The position numbers and the translations under genes are program-made. From positions 7,646,001 to 7,710,000 of the forward strand of contig NC_083517.1 of NCBI RefSeq assembly GCF_032362555.1: a stretch of DNA of 64,000 bases, read 5' to 3'. Under the pieces are notes generated by a model. The model did not search any database. It saw only the letters and a list, made by a program, of their open reading frames with translations, and was not told the origin of the DNA. Positions 33,713-47,180 of the stretch are shown here, in pieces. The DNA is from Amyelois transitella. Lineage: Eukaryota; Arthropoda; Insecta; Lepidoptera; Pyralidae. Numbering within the stretch: the stretch's first letter is position 1; each line of letters opens with the position of its first letter.

Positions 33713-36700
33713 TCATTAAAGCCATTTATTGAAGTTTTTTTTTTATTGAGTGACCTAAATCAAAGAGCTTGCATAAAAAGAATGTGGATGAAGCAAATGA
33801 AAGCTGTGGCAAGAGGAAAGATTTAATTTAGCTCTTGAAAATATTGATTGAAGTTCTGGATTTTTTACTATATTGTTAGTTAGATATTGTATCGAGCTGA
33901 CTGGTCTTATTATTTGCAGTCTGTAGGTATTGTAACATTTGTAATTCTCACATGCGTTGATGTATTTCGAGATCATTGAAGAAAATTGCTGAAAATAACA
34001 AGGAATATGCTTTGATGAGAGAGTGGCTTCGATTTTAACCATGTTCAAATAAACATAAGCTCTTCAAAATTACATCTGACAAATGCACGACTATATCCGT
34101 TTAGCAATTCATATTAGCAAACAATAAGCAAGCTCTTCAAAGGTATTTTGTCTCATAATAATAAATTAGTATATACTACAAGGTACTTACCTACATACCA
34201 CTCGTATCGAAATAGTATGAACTGCGCTAGTGATAACAAATTCAATTATTATTCATACTTGCCCATTTTAGGGTACCGTATTCAACTAAGTACATACGTT
34301 ATATCTTAATGTTCGACGGTTGTCAGTCTTGACATCAGCCTGGAAATCTAAATGATATAAGACTATTTTGGATTTATATGCTTGTGATATTAGTTTGGTC
34401 AACCGCAATATTATTATATATATTTTATAGTTACCTGCGATGGTGAAGTGGCTTGATAAAATAAACGATAAATGTACTCTATTACGCGGCTTAGGTTTAG
34501 GATGACAAGTTATAGGCGTCAACTTGTACAATGTAGTCTGAAAATAAAAAAAAAATGTAAAGGCTGAAATAACAAATAAAACATTGCGTAGTTTCTATCC
34601 AGAATATAAAAGCTTGTTTCATAATTGTCGACCATAACGGAAGCAGACATGCGCGCCGCCGCCGACACGCACATTGCAATTTTTTTCATATGACGACATA
34701 TTATGTAGTTATAAAACGGAAATATACCCTGTATTTTCTGACTTTAATAAAAAAGATGTAAAAATATTCTTCAAATTAAATTATATTCAAATTTTCCGCC
34801 ACATTTGGCAGATAATTTTCGATCAATTTGTGATATAAATATGGGCAGTAAAATTAACGTGCACTATTTAAACAGGTGCTATAAAACCGATATAGATACC
34901 TAGAGGTTGTAAATACACCTTCGTTCTGCATATAAAATATGATATAGTTGTAAAGTTAAATAAGATATCTAAAGTAGGTATAATTGCCAATATAAAGTCT
35001 TAATAAAATCATAGTAGGTAAGAACAATGTTCGCCGCAGATCAATCAGGTATTGTAAAGATATAACACGTTTATGGACGAATATAAATATAATAAATTAA
35101 TTTTAGTGAAACGGATATCGATATCGCACAGATTGAGTTGGTTCTGAAAGAAAGATATGTGAAACATACTTATTTTTTTACAAAATTATCTTTCTTTTCT
35201 TTTTGTTCATATCTTTACATTGTTCTGAAAAAAAGGTCAGATAAAGAGTACCTAGTGGTATCGAAAAGCCTATATGATAATATGAATGTAGGTAGATGAA
35301 ACATATCAAGTATGCAGGAATTTGAAAGAGGAGTAATATAAATGTGCCGTGTGGTTCCCGGCACCAATACTAAAAAGAATAGGACCACTCCATCTCTTTC
35401 CCATTGATGTCATAAAAGGCGACTAAGGGATAGGCCTACAAACTTGGGATTCTTTTTTAGGCGATGGGCCAGCAACCTGTCACTAGTTGAATCTCAATTC
35501 TATCGTTAAGCCAAATAGCTGAACGTGGCCATTCAGTCTTTTCAAGACTGTTGGCTCTGTCTACCCCGCAAGGGATATAGACGTGACCATATGTATGTAT
35601 GTATGTATGTAGTAATATAACTTACCTATATGGTTATCCTATAACTGTAGAGATAACCTTGTAGTGTGGTGTAGTAAGTGTCGAGCCACGCGTATAGGGT
35701 TTCGTAGTTGCGAATGCTAACTTTGAGTTCGTTCTCACAAATATCTAAACACGAGTCCATAGAGGTACGAGTATGTCATGCGCCGCGAACGTAAACACGC
35801 TGCTATATTGTTTAACTTGCTTTAATTTTGTTTTTCTTGTAACTTAATGTTCTTTGTTAATTTTATTTTTATGTAGGTACTTGTTTTACGTAACTACGAA
35901 CTGTTAACTAATTTTTTATCCAATTTGTATGAAGTTTAACTTTTCCGAGTACATTACAAAATATAAGTTTTTACTTTAAAAAAATACCCATACCAAATAA
36001 AAAGTAAAACCGCGGACAGACAGTCATGGCGAAGCTTAAACATTACCGCTATGGAGCTATGAAGCTATTTTTGTTCTCAACCCAGCATAGTGTATTACTG
36101 GTTTTCCATTCTTGTAATGAAAATTTTACAATCCCGGGATGGTAAATAGCCTGTAAGCGAGTTATCTAACATTTGGGGAATAAATTACAACCGATAAATT
36201 AAAAATCTGGCAAGTGGCCTAACGACTAACTGTGATCAAATTGTTCAAAATTGATAGATTTAACATCCCCCAATCCTAAAATTGTAGACGTAATTTGTCT
36301 GTATATATGAGATAACAGATTCTCACAACACAAGCAGCAGGCAAGAGCATGTATGGTAAGTGTATAATATAGATAAAAAATTATATCTTTTTAGTAATAG
36401 GTGGGTACTACTAGGTATATCTATATAATAAAATCGTTAACGAGCTCTCGTACATGGAGTATTTTTTCGAAAAAATTTGTGTTTTTAAGAGTAGCATTAT
36501 TTAAATGTTTCGGAGGCCGAAACAACAGTAATCTTATATGACCTTATCAAAAATGTATATCTCGTTAGATACCAATGCTTTTGAGATGTGATATTGACAT
36601 ACTTATCTATAAACAGTTGATTATAGAAAAACTAAATACTACATTAACAAAAAATCACAAAATTGTGTTCAGCATAAACAACTTTTTTGTTATTAGTGAA

Positions 36701-36752
36701 TGATCGTGCAAATGATACTACAGCTTTTCGTATCCAAATTCTCAGACATATG
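33713..36752. other. Intergenic between the two aminoacylase genes
   Basis: No exon is convincing. It contains a degraded LINE 3' fragment near 33769-33830, the SINE at 35342-35610, and near 36300-36363 a TATA-like word followed about 55 bp later by a donor-like ATG|gtaagt that might mark an upstream noncoding exon. Confidence 0.5.
35342..35610 (+). mobile_element. Full-length TATG-tailed SINE
   Basis: Complete from GTGCCG to (TATG)n, flanked by AGTAATATAA at 35332-35341 and 35611-35620. One of the best-preserved copies in the window and useful as a family reference. Confidence 0.9.
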
Positions 36753-36761
36753 TATAAATAG
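36753..36761 (+). promoter_or_regulatory. TATA box of aminoacylase copy 2
   Basis: TATAAATAG lies 47 bp before the start codon at 36808, which places a start site roughly 30 bp downstream near 36785. The short leader is typical of highly expressed tissue-specific insect genes. Confidence 0.6.
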
Positions 36762-36807
36762 GCAGGTGTTTTGATAAAAATGAATATTGGTGTATGAGAG
36801 TGTCAAT

Positions 36808-39800
36808 ATGATGTACGGTTTGCTTTTCATGTGTGTGTGTGTGTTGGGTGGAGTTCACGCTGCTGAAGACTACTCCAATAATGAATCAGTACAACTTTTA
36901 AGACAATATGTTCAGATTAACACAACCACGGGAAGAGATCTCAGTAAGTTTAACATTAATTATTCTCTTAGGGCGCGTTTACATTGCCGGTTTGTGTTGG
37001 GCCTGATCTTCTGAATTTATTTTCATTAGTAAGATGATATGTCTTTTTGTGGGTTGGTTCAGTGCAAGTAACTGAATAAGCCTGCACCGATTGTCCTAAA
37101 GAAGGCGACTGAAATAGAGCATCGATGGTCGATTGGTAAAGGTATCAGACTCAAAAATCAATGCTTACTGGTAAAAGATACATACCTACATAAAAGCACG
37201 CCTTTTTGTCGGAGGGGTAGGCAGAGACTACATAGGGGTTTTCCCTATCACAAAATCAGCACTTTCATTTGGGCAGGTATAAGCATGATTCAAGCTGGGT
37301 AAGGTTCACCAAAAGGCCCTGAGGTCATTCGGAAATCGCTTTGTGTTGACCTAATTTGCTCACATCTTGGTCACCAAGCCAGAAAATAACAATAATCCTG
37401 ACGAGGTGTTTAATTTTTATTGTAAACAATTTACCTACCTATATGCCTTTAGAATTTTTATTCTTCAGATTTTAATGAAAATTATCAAAATTGGGGAATT
37501 GAGGTCTCAAAAATTTTTACATATATGTTAATATATAATATATGAAACCAACAATAATTTGTTTAGTTATTGCTTAATATACTTGAAGTTACTATATTAT
37601 ATTAGAAAAATTAATGAAATACATTTGTTATTTTTCAATTAGAAAACAGATACTTACTGTATTGTAGTTGGTATACGGAATTCCTTTGAGATTTATACGG
37701 TAGAACTACAACCAAACATTTGCGGAAGAATTTGTTAAATTTGATACAAAACTAGTTTTATTTGTTTAATGTAAGTAAACCTTCTACTAACAAGGCACAA
37801 TATATTTATTCTATAACTTAGTCTCTTTTATTTATTGGGAAGGATAGTAATACTTATTCACGTTATAAAATTCTTGTAGGCCCAGCTGTGCAGTTTTGGA
37901 GATCGCTAGCGGAAAAAGAAGGAGTACCTATCAGTGAATATGAGTATGAAGAAGGCTATCCAGTACTCGTGCTCAAGTGGGAGGGCTCTGACCCATCCCT
38001 CAACGCTATTATGCTTAACTCTCACATGGACGTGGTGCCGGCTGATGAGAGCGTATGTTTTTTTATATTAGTAAAAACCTAACCGAAAAAGTAAAGTATT
38101 GCTGTGTGCTACGACCCTAAATTAGACCGATTTTTGTGTCTACGATAGATTAATTTTATTTTAGTTGTTTAAAAAATATTAGCGACATATTCACTTACTC
38201 AGACGGAAATCGAACTGAGGAAAACCAAGGCGAAGGTCAGGTTTTTAAAATAAACAATGACAATGGATAGATGTTTGAAAGATATAGTATTGTTATAAAA
38301 AGTGAAGGATATAGTACTGTTTTAAAAAGATTGGGCGAACACCTGTTAACACATACAAACAGAAATTATGTTGCTATAAATAAATTTACATTCTGTAAAT
38401 TTTGACTAATATTTTCAGACAAAGCCTGACGAGGTATACATTTTTCAGCTCTTTAATTATAAGTATTTTATGCAAAGCTGAATACTGAATATTAATAAGT
38501 TTTTTGAGATAAAAATAATCCCGATCAAGCAAACAATAATTCTTGTAAAAAAATACAAGTAAATAAAGGAACAAATCTTTATGATTATTCTGACTTCTAT
38601 TATTAATAATCACAGTGGTACGATGTAATTATTATTTCAATCAGTAATACAGTTGTTTCAATCACTGATAATATTTGTAGGAGCAATTTAATTATACATA
38701 CCTACATACATAAAATCACGCCTATATCCCGGAGGTGTAGGCAGAGACTACCTCTTTCCACTTGCCACGATCTCTGCATACTTCCTTCGCTTCATCCACA
38801 TTCATAACTCTCACTTCATTTTAATTATAATAATAAGTTATATGAATATAACTAATTATAAATAATTAATTATATCAAACTACGTTGGACAGCAACCTCA
38901 CATCTACCTTGAATCAAAGTGTTTATTTTGTTCATAACGTAAGTGTATCTAACAATGAAAGAAAAAAAATTATCAAAAAAATATCACTTACAAGTATTTT
39001 TCCAATTAACAAATTGCGAAGTTGAAAATTTTATTATTATTTTTTTAAATAAGGAAGTCCATAATTTAACGTGGACTGGGCTGCAGTATAGCTAGTGTTA
39101 AATTGATCAAACGTAACACAACTTACCTCTTTGCTAAATATACATATAAGTATTATTCTAGGATGGTTGGAGCTACCCGCCATTTGACGCAGAAATAACT
39201 TCAGATGGGGATATCTATGGGCGCGGCACTCAAGACATGAAGTCTATTTCTATACAGTACTTCGAGGCCCTTCGACGTATAAAAGCGAATAACGTTACTC
39301 TTCTCAGGACGGTCTACATGACTCTTATGCCAGGTAGATATTAATGGAGACATATCCTCAAAGCTATAGTTTACCTGTTATCTAGAGAATATTTAAAATA
39401 CCTTTAAAATTTTATTCCTTAAGTGAAATTCCAGCTTTATTGAAATAGAAAAACTATTTTAGAGAGCGTTGCTGTGTCATTGCTCTAGTCAAGCTGTGTG
39501 GCTCCTAGCAGAATTGATATGACCACAAAATCTCTTGTTGGTGATGATGTTTTTGTTAATGTTTTTATTAGATGAGGAAGTCGGCGGTGAGTCTGGTATG
39601 ATACCGTTTCTGAAGACCGCAGAATTCGCTGCTTTGAATGTGGGAATCGAGTTCGACGAGGGCACTCCATATCCTGTTCCGTTTATTCCCGTTTTCTATC
39701 AAGATAAATCTGTGTGGCGTGAGTATTTAATTCAACTCCTTTTTTTAAATAGTGTCATTACTTTTACTCTCTGTCTTACACAGTGTCGTGAAAATATGAA

Positions 39801-42081
39801 CAAAATAGTGACTAATTATTAAAATTTATTGTACTTAATCAAAACCAGGTTTGTACTTATTTAGGTTTAATTTAAAAGACTGTTTATCACGAATAGATTT
39901 ACCTACTCAAAAAAAAATATGAAAAGATTATTAAACAAAAGTACTTTATAGGTAAATACTAAAAAAAGTAATTTAATTGTATTATTTAACATGAATTCTG
40001 TTTTAAGGCATGTTAAGTTCAACTCATCATACCTTTATAATCCCATTCAAAGTTATTTAATGTTATTTAAACTTATTTTAAAAATAAACTAAAAAAACAT
40101 GCATAAATCCCTGACTCCAGAACATTTTGTCGTAGAAATTCAAGTGGATTGTCACGGCGTAGCCGCTCACGGCTCCACGTTCCCCCCGACCAACTCTACC
40201 GCTACGGGAAAGGTAAGCTATTTGGAAACTACGATTTGCAAATTTTTATATAAGTAATGATAGTAAGTACTGATAGTATTTTATGACATTCCTCTCTCTT
40301 TCTCTTCCTCTATGTCATAAAAATTTCTATTTCTATTTCCCGATTGTATTCTCGGTTGGTGGCTATAAATTTCGCAGTCACTAAAGATAGAGATAGCATG
40401 GCAGTACTTTTTAATAGTAAGATAGTTGATGCCAGCACTTGTAATTGGTTTTTTATCACATTAAACTTCTAAATTGGATTTGAATTCTACAAAGTGCACA
40501 CTTGGCTTATAGAGTTAAGCTATTTTTTATATTAGTATTATTTTCTAGATAATATCAGTTTACAAAATTACACAAACATTAACTTAGCCACGACAGCGCA
40601 AAAACATGCATTCATGTTAGATAAAGCATTAAAATTGTAATACGTACGTACATACGTTAGTATGTTTGTTTAGCAAATAAGTTTTCGTCTCATAGGTTTC
40701 TAATTATGTATTGATTGATTTATACATATATATTCTTACAGTGCCGTAATGTGATGGACGTTCTGCTAAACTACAGAGAAGAACAGTACGAGATATCGAA
40801 AACGGCTACAGTTTTCGACGCAGGAGTTTACACTTCCATAAACCTTAATAAATTAAACGTAAGAATTATAATTTTCAATCTTTAATTTCATTTTCATTTA
40901 TCTATGGGGGTTGAAATATAAATTCGACAGAATTATTTATATGTTTCCTCCGTCAAGGCTTTGTTGTCGTTGTTATCGCGTGAACAATATTCAAGGATCC
41001 AAGAATCTTGATATGAAATTTTTTTTCACCAGGGTGGCACCGCAAACAATATAATACCCAGTCATGTGAGCCTGACTTTCGACATCAGACTGGGTACGAG
41101 AGTCGTCGAAAAAGATTTTCAACAAAAGGTATTCCTAGGTTTCTACTCTAAAATATAATAATCCGATGATATAATACCATGCGAAAATCTGTTAAATTTA
41201 TTTATTTATTAAGGAATTAACAGCACTTAAAACATTACAATATGATAATAGGAGATTCTTGTTCCATAGATTTAACTCTAAACTGCTTAGGAAAGTAGAC
41301 AAGTAAAAATTAAGGTAACAATCATATCTTCAGCCTTTATAACTATGCTACCTCGAAGATGCTACCTATTAACGATAGGAGATAAAGCGGTCCTATTTAA
41401 CCCTAAATAGCTCTACCACAAATTATGATACAGCTAGGGTATTAAAAGTTAAGTTGTTAATCGCATCTCCTTACAGCTTGAAGCCTGGATATCCGAAGCT
41501 GGTGACAACGTGACCCTGACTTACATTTCAAAGAACAAGCAATCGCCAGCCACACAAATAGGCTTAAAAAACCCTTACTGGAATGCGATCACAGCTGCAG
41601 CCCTTTCTCTGTAAGTATATTTCATTAAAGTGTTACGGTTCACTTGCAAAGGTGTTTTAACTTTTCACGTGGAGCTAAGTACGTCTTCTAGTCGATGTTT
41701 CGTCTTTTTCCTGCTTAAATTCGAAAGCAATAACTCGCAACCAAACTCGTATAACTAGTTCGCCAAGGTTAGAGCAAATATATTGTCCGATAAGAATAAC
41801 ACAATCAAACGCATATTTTCAGGAAAATCATCATTCTGCCCATAGTGCCGCCAGGTTCCACCGACGCGCGTCACGTCCGCTCGGCCGGCGTACCAGCCTT
41901 CGGCTTCTCTCCCATGCCCAATACCCCACTGTTGCTGCACTCAGTGGATGAACACCTTAACGCGAAGACTTTCCTCAAGGGCATCGATATTTACGAGAAA
42001 TTCATAACCAACCTCGCGAGCATCCCAGAGACTTTGACGAAGGCAGACCCAAGCGCCTATCTTTATAGTACTGTTGAGTGA
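36808..42081 (+). CDS. Secreted aminoacylase-1-like M20 peptidase, copy 2
   Basis: Nine exons in phase: 36808-36943, 37880-38052, 39162-39333, 39572-39718, 40136-40212, 40742-40858, 41033-41128, 41477-41610 and 41823-42081; 436 aa. All metal and catalytic positions are present: H94 and D96 (SHMDVVP), D128 (GRGTQD), E162/E163 (DEEVGG), E190 (FDEG), H390 (LLLHSVDEHL); H221 fits the dimer-interface His. The first ~18 residues form a signal peptide with likely cleavage after VHA. Exons 3, 4, 6, 7 and 8 have exactly the lengths of those in the copy at 26401-33712, which shows tandem duplication. A second ATG directly follows the first. The C-terminal end is 13 residues longer than in copy 1's corresponding region. 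Substrate is inferred, as for copy 1. Confidence 0.92.
37188..37236 (-). repeat. Short RTE-like LINE 3' fragment
   Basis: Minus-strand end of the LINE family with (ATAC)-type tail and 'ggaggggtaggcagagacta', in intron 1 of aminoacylase copy 2. Confidence 0.7.
38693..38817 (-). repeat. RTE-like LINE 3' fragment
   Basis: Minus-strand copy of the last ~115 bp of the LINE with its (CATA)n tail, in intron 2 of aminoacylase copy 2. Confidence 0.8.
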
Positions 42082-44175
42082 AACTGCACCTTATTTCACA
42101 TTCTTTAACCGCAAAATGTTTTGCAGCTAACATGAAGGCTCGGCTGAAGTTGTGTTAATTTATGACTGTTTTAGAGAATTAAGGAAAAGTACCAGTTTTA
42201 AAGCAGTCAAACATATTTAAAAGACAACATCTATTTATTTTTTGTCCGGTATTATTATTTATTAGATTTTTTTAAAATTACATAATAAATGAAAGCAAAC
42301 CTGATTAATGACTCTAATTTTATTGTTATAAAAACTATGTATTAGTGTTTTAAGTCGTAAATATGTACCTACATCTAAAATTCGAAAAAAAGTTAAGATC
42401 TTCAAAACAAGGGGAGAAAATAAATTTTTTTTACAATACTGTGAGCTTTGACACAATAAAATACTAAACGGTTTACGCTGCAAATCCTGATCACTCCAGA
42501 ATTCATTTGTTCGTTAAAAGCGTGACGAGAGTAATCGAGCGCGAGCGAGCAATGTCCTTCAAATAACGAAAGGACAGATGGGGGCTTATTCTTTTGCAAC
42601 ATTTACTTTATGGTTTTTGCCTGTAGGAATTGGAATACGCGCATAAATACATATCGTCTAAATCCCTTGCAGGAAAGACAAAGTTTTGAAAACACTGAAA
42701 GGCCACTTTCAGCTGGAATATGGTCTTATACTATTCCGATATTTCACGGTAGCGATACCACTCAACTCTTATACGAATATGTGGTAATAGACGACAGTAC
42801 CATTTGAACTACTAATAAAATGTTTGACTACTTATAAGACTTACGACTAATGTTGTTTATAATTTTTATTTTACACAAAATAACTCAATTTTTTCTCAAC
42901 ATACATTATCAACATCCTCCTGGCATCAGTTCCGGCTACGTCCTCACTTCTGGAGATGTGGCTTAACCATACTTTATAACAGAAATAAATACTTAGATAA
43001 TTTTCCGATATGAAGTGTCAGTTTATAATCTCCATATTTGTGCCTATTCAAACAGAGGATGCGGCTGAGGCTTGCGAAAAAGTCCTTTTAAAAATGTTGC
43101 GGCACGTTCGCGAGAAGGCACCCATTACGGCAAAGTGGCCACTGTTGATTTAAAGATTTCCACGCAAACGTGAGACAACATTTTTCTTTAAGTGGCGATT
43201 TCGTTTGGGAAACGATAACTTAATGACCCTCATTATATGAATTTAGGGGTGGCTGTTATTTATGCAGGAATGTAAAACATTTCTGCGTAAAATTATCCCC
43301 AACTTATATTATAAATGCGAAAGTATATATATTTCTTTGTTTGTTGTCACTTCACGCGTTTAATAGAACCAGACTTCTAGAAATTTTGCGTATGCAATAG
43401 GTACCTTTATATCTGGAGAAGGGCATATAAAACTTTTGATACCGGTTAAAACTATAGTTTTCGTGGGATTTGCAAAAAAAAACTGTATTTTTTGAAGAAA
43501 TTTTCTATCCACAGTAATGTCCTAGCTACAATATCAAGTAACGAATCATTCGATCATCAGGCGACTGTATCGACTTTTACCGCTATTGAATTTCGGTGAA
43601 AATTTGTTAATATTCATCTTAGCAAATATGGCACCAGATAGCCGCGGGTGGTGCAGGCGCTAATTGAAATAAATTGTCATGGCGGCTGTCGGCGCACATA
43701 AATCAGAGCGCCGGCGGCGGCAGCTAAGTGCCCGATCCCAGCGCTCGCACTTTCTAACGATTAGACATGGCAAAGTGATTGCTAGTATGGTAGGTATTCA
43801 TTGACCAGGTGTACAAACATTGTATAGTGTAGAAAATGCCAATTTAAATTATATTTACGTCTGTTTTTATTCTACTGAATACATGGTAGTACTCAAAATA
43901 AATATTAACAGACATACATAATTTTATCATCAATCTTATAACCTTAACTCTTGCCATGCTAAAACAAACATAAGAGTTTACTATGTAAGAATGTAAGAGA
44001 CTAATATCTCGTGAATGCATGGGTTCGAAGAGAATAGGATAAGAAGCCAAAGCACATCGTACAATTTAGTTAATGGATTGATTATTTTTCTTAAAGGGCG
44101 TTTTGCTGGTTCCAGCATCCATTTTACCTATAGCAAAATTGTATGTCAGTTTTAGTCATTAATAATTGTCAATCA

Positions 44176-44262
44176 TATAGTCACGTCTTTATCCTTTGCG
44201 GGGTAGACAGAGTCAACAGTCTTAAAGAGATTGATAGGCCACGTTCAGCTGTTTTTGTGTAT
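44176..44262 (-). repeat. SINE 3' fragment
   Basis: 'tagtcacgtctttatccttt' and 'tgataggccacgttcagctg' in minus orientation, from the TATG-tailed family. Confidence 0.75.
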
Positions 44263-45917
44263 GATTGAAAATAAAGGGATTAATAATCAAAATGGGAAGA
44301 AAATTACGAAAAATCCTATTAGCATTCGCATAATCAAGAGCATTTGACATAAGCATAAGTAACTTAAATCGCAGTCTTCTCTGGAAGTTGTTAAGGCTAT
44401 GTTTGAGGATGACGCTCTAAGAGACACGGAGAGACGAATTAATTCAGTCGAATGCGGTGAACGCGGCGCGTTTTTATTCGTAGTGCTCATTTGTCACCAG
44501 TGCAGGTGTACATCATCACACCACTAAAAGCAGACGCGAAGTTGTGAACATATCGTAATGATATGGATGTGGTAAATTCTGGATTCAGATCAGGGTTTTA
44601 AGCAATTATAATACTCTTTTTGCACACATATGCAGATGTTTTCTCAAAGACTTTTAGTCTATTTAAGAGTTAAACTTAAATACTATTGTGACTAAACGGT
44701 TAAAATGAGAATTAAACTTTCAATTTAGGCTTTATAATGATAAAAGAAAAGACTCGATGGTTATCTTTAGCAAAATTTTTACGTGATGAAATTGGGATCA
44801 AAACATCATAGCTCGTCTTAAAAATAAGCTCATATTGAATATCATATACTTAATTATTTTATGCATTCTTAATCTAATATGAAGATTCAAACCTCTGCTG
44901 ATGCTTTTGTTGCGTAATGCCGACGTTCAGTGTGGTGTCGAATGAGATGTCGTTACGGGTCGCGGTGTAGCCCTCGCGCTAATTTACCCTTTACAACCAG
45001 GTGAGAGGCTGATTTATCATAGCGTAGTTCACCCCTTGGATGGGTAGTCATTATTTAATTCTCTACATGATAAATTTAAATGTACATTAGTATTGTATTA
45101 CAATATTGATGGATATTTTTGTAAACTTCTCGATCGTATGGAAACGAAAACTCTTTAGATAAGTATTTTGTTAATTCTTAGTCTCAATCGTTTTATTAAT
45201 TATTGTATTACAGTATATAAACATAATAATTATAATAGCTTGATATGATATATATAACTGTGTATATCTATAATTACCACAATGTAAAATGTTCGTTATA
45301 TTGAACTTCTCATTCAGTTTTATCTACCTCTAGTTACTATAACTAAAAGTGTAACTACTATGACAGTTAGTTAGCAAAACAAAAATAGCCAGGGATAATT
45401 CTCGGCTATAGATGTTAGTACAGTAATCTCCGTCACTTTAATACCCATCATGAGCTGGGTTTACGCGGAGTCCCCTAACAAAGCGATGGTCACGCGCGTC
45501 TATTTGATTTTTTCGAGTGTACCACTTCACCCCTTCCATATTTTACCAGCCCGTGCATATGTTTTCACTTTTTTAAACGAACAATCGTCACCGCAGAATT
45601 CACAATGGATTTAAATATTAGTTTAAAATTGAAGTGCTAATTGAAAATGATTGTGTATTATTTTTTTAAACAGACATTTATTGCGGCCTGTTTCTCACGA
45701 GAAGAAAATCTATGTAAATTGATTTATGGTTGTCAAATTTAAAGATTGTATTCACACTAAGCCGCTGCTGTACTACTCCTTTTCGCAATGTTTTACACGA
45801 TTCTATGCCCAGCTTGTCTTGTAACTTTCTTTAAGCTGAACAAAATAAGTATTTGAGCTAACATGTAAAAATAATTTACATATTATTACAAATTACAATA
45901 ATAAAAATCATTAAGTC

Positions 45918-46010
45918 AAACACCTAAACGTGGCATATCAGTCTTTTCGAGGCCGTTGGCTCTGTCTACCCCGCAAAGGATAAAGACGTGATTATATGTA
46001 TGTGGATGGC
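45918..46010 (+). repeat. SINE 3' fragment
   Basis: Plus-strand 3' end with 'ttggctctgtctaccccgca' and a decayed TATG tail. Confidence 0.75.
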
Positions 46011-46937
46011 TCTTATTCATCCCGTATCATCAAACGTAAGCTGCCGGAAAAGCAAGCATTCAGAAAAATCTTTCCCTACCTACTTAACGATTCTCAATGC
46101 AAATGATCTATAAACACTTCTTATAACATTTACTTATACACGTACCGTAATTATTCTTATTCCGATAAAGTTGGCTAAATGTTTACCGACGCAGCACTAG
46201 GCTGTAGTTTGCTGTAAAGCAGGCGACGTGACACATAGGGCTCGCGTGCCGGCCGCGCGCCGGATTATCGGCCGACGGCATAAAAACAACACGCCAACAC
46301 GCCGTTATGCTTGTTACTATTAAACATCGATAGAAGGGAGAACAAGCTCTGGTAAATGAAAAGTTACGTTCAGTTGTAAGACTTGATGATGGAATTAAGA
46401 TTCAATAACTGTGACTGGTTTAGCCCTTGATCGACTTTTACAGTCTGCACAGCAAGAGAAGCTGGCACTCATTATGTTTTTTCTTCCCTTAATCATGAAA
46501 GTTTGTACTAGATGAATATTCCTTGAGTCATGTTTTACGACATTCATGGTAAAGGACTCTTATTTTTAAGTCCCGGGAAACTTTTAAGTTTTTTTTAAAA
46601 TTAGGAAATAATTATTAGTAATTTAACTTTTAACTATTTTTTTGTCAATTTCGTAAGTAATAAAATTAACATAAATAAAAATGTATTAATGGGCCACATA
46701 GACTGCGTTCTGACTGAGTGTTGACCAACTACAACCATTTAGAACTGGCTTACTATTTTAATAAGGTTTTTTTTCTATTAAGATTTATCTCTATATTTTC
46801 GCCCTTTTGCCATGGGTCAGTCCTTAAGATTAGTACTGTTATCGACGTAGAGGAATGGCAAATATAAAAAAAAATAAACAATTGGACTCCTGAATAATAA
46901 GACTGTTAAATCTACCAGTTTCATAATTTATAAAGAC

Positions 46938-47180
46938 GGCCTCAGTGACGCAGCGGTAGTACCTACGCTTGTCTGTAACACCGGTGGTCCAAGGTTCGAA
47001 TCTCGGCTAGGGCATGATGAGAAAATAACTTTTTCTGATTGGCCTGGGTCTTGGATGTTTATCTATATAAGTATTGATTATAAAATATACTATCGTTGAG
47101 TTATTATCTCGTTACACAAGTCTCGAACTTACTTCGAGACTAACTCAATGAGTATAATTTGTCCCGTATATATTTATTTA
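46938..47180 (+). mobile_element. tRNA-derived SINE
   Basis: A tRNA-like head with an A-box-like 'cagcggtagtacc' near 46956 and a B-box 'ggttcgaatctc' near 46993 fits a pol III promoter. The body has no coding content and ends in an AT-rich stretch. The head is too divergent and lacks a closed cloverleaf, so it is not a functional tRNA gene. This family is different from the TATG-tailed one. Confidence 0.75.

Noticed and set aside
44287-44490. Minus-strand ORF beginning MSTTNKNAPRSPHS
   Set aside because: No recognisable domain and no partner exons found; could be a chance ORF.
46938-47020. Candidate tRNA gene
   Set aside because: It has A- and B-box-like sequence but no closed cloverleaf, and a SINE body follows.
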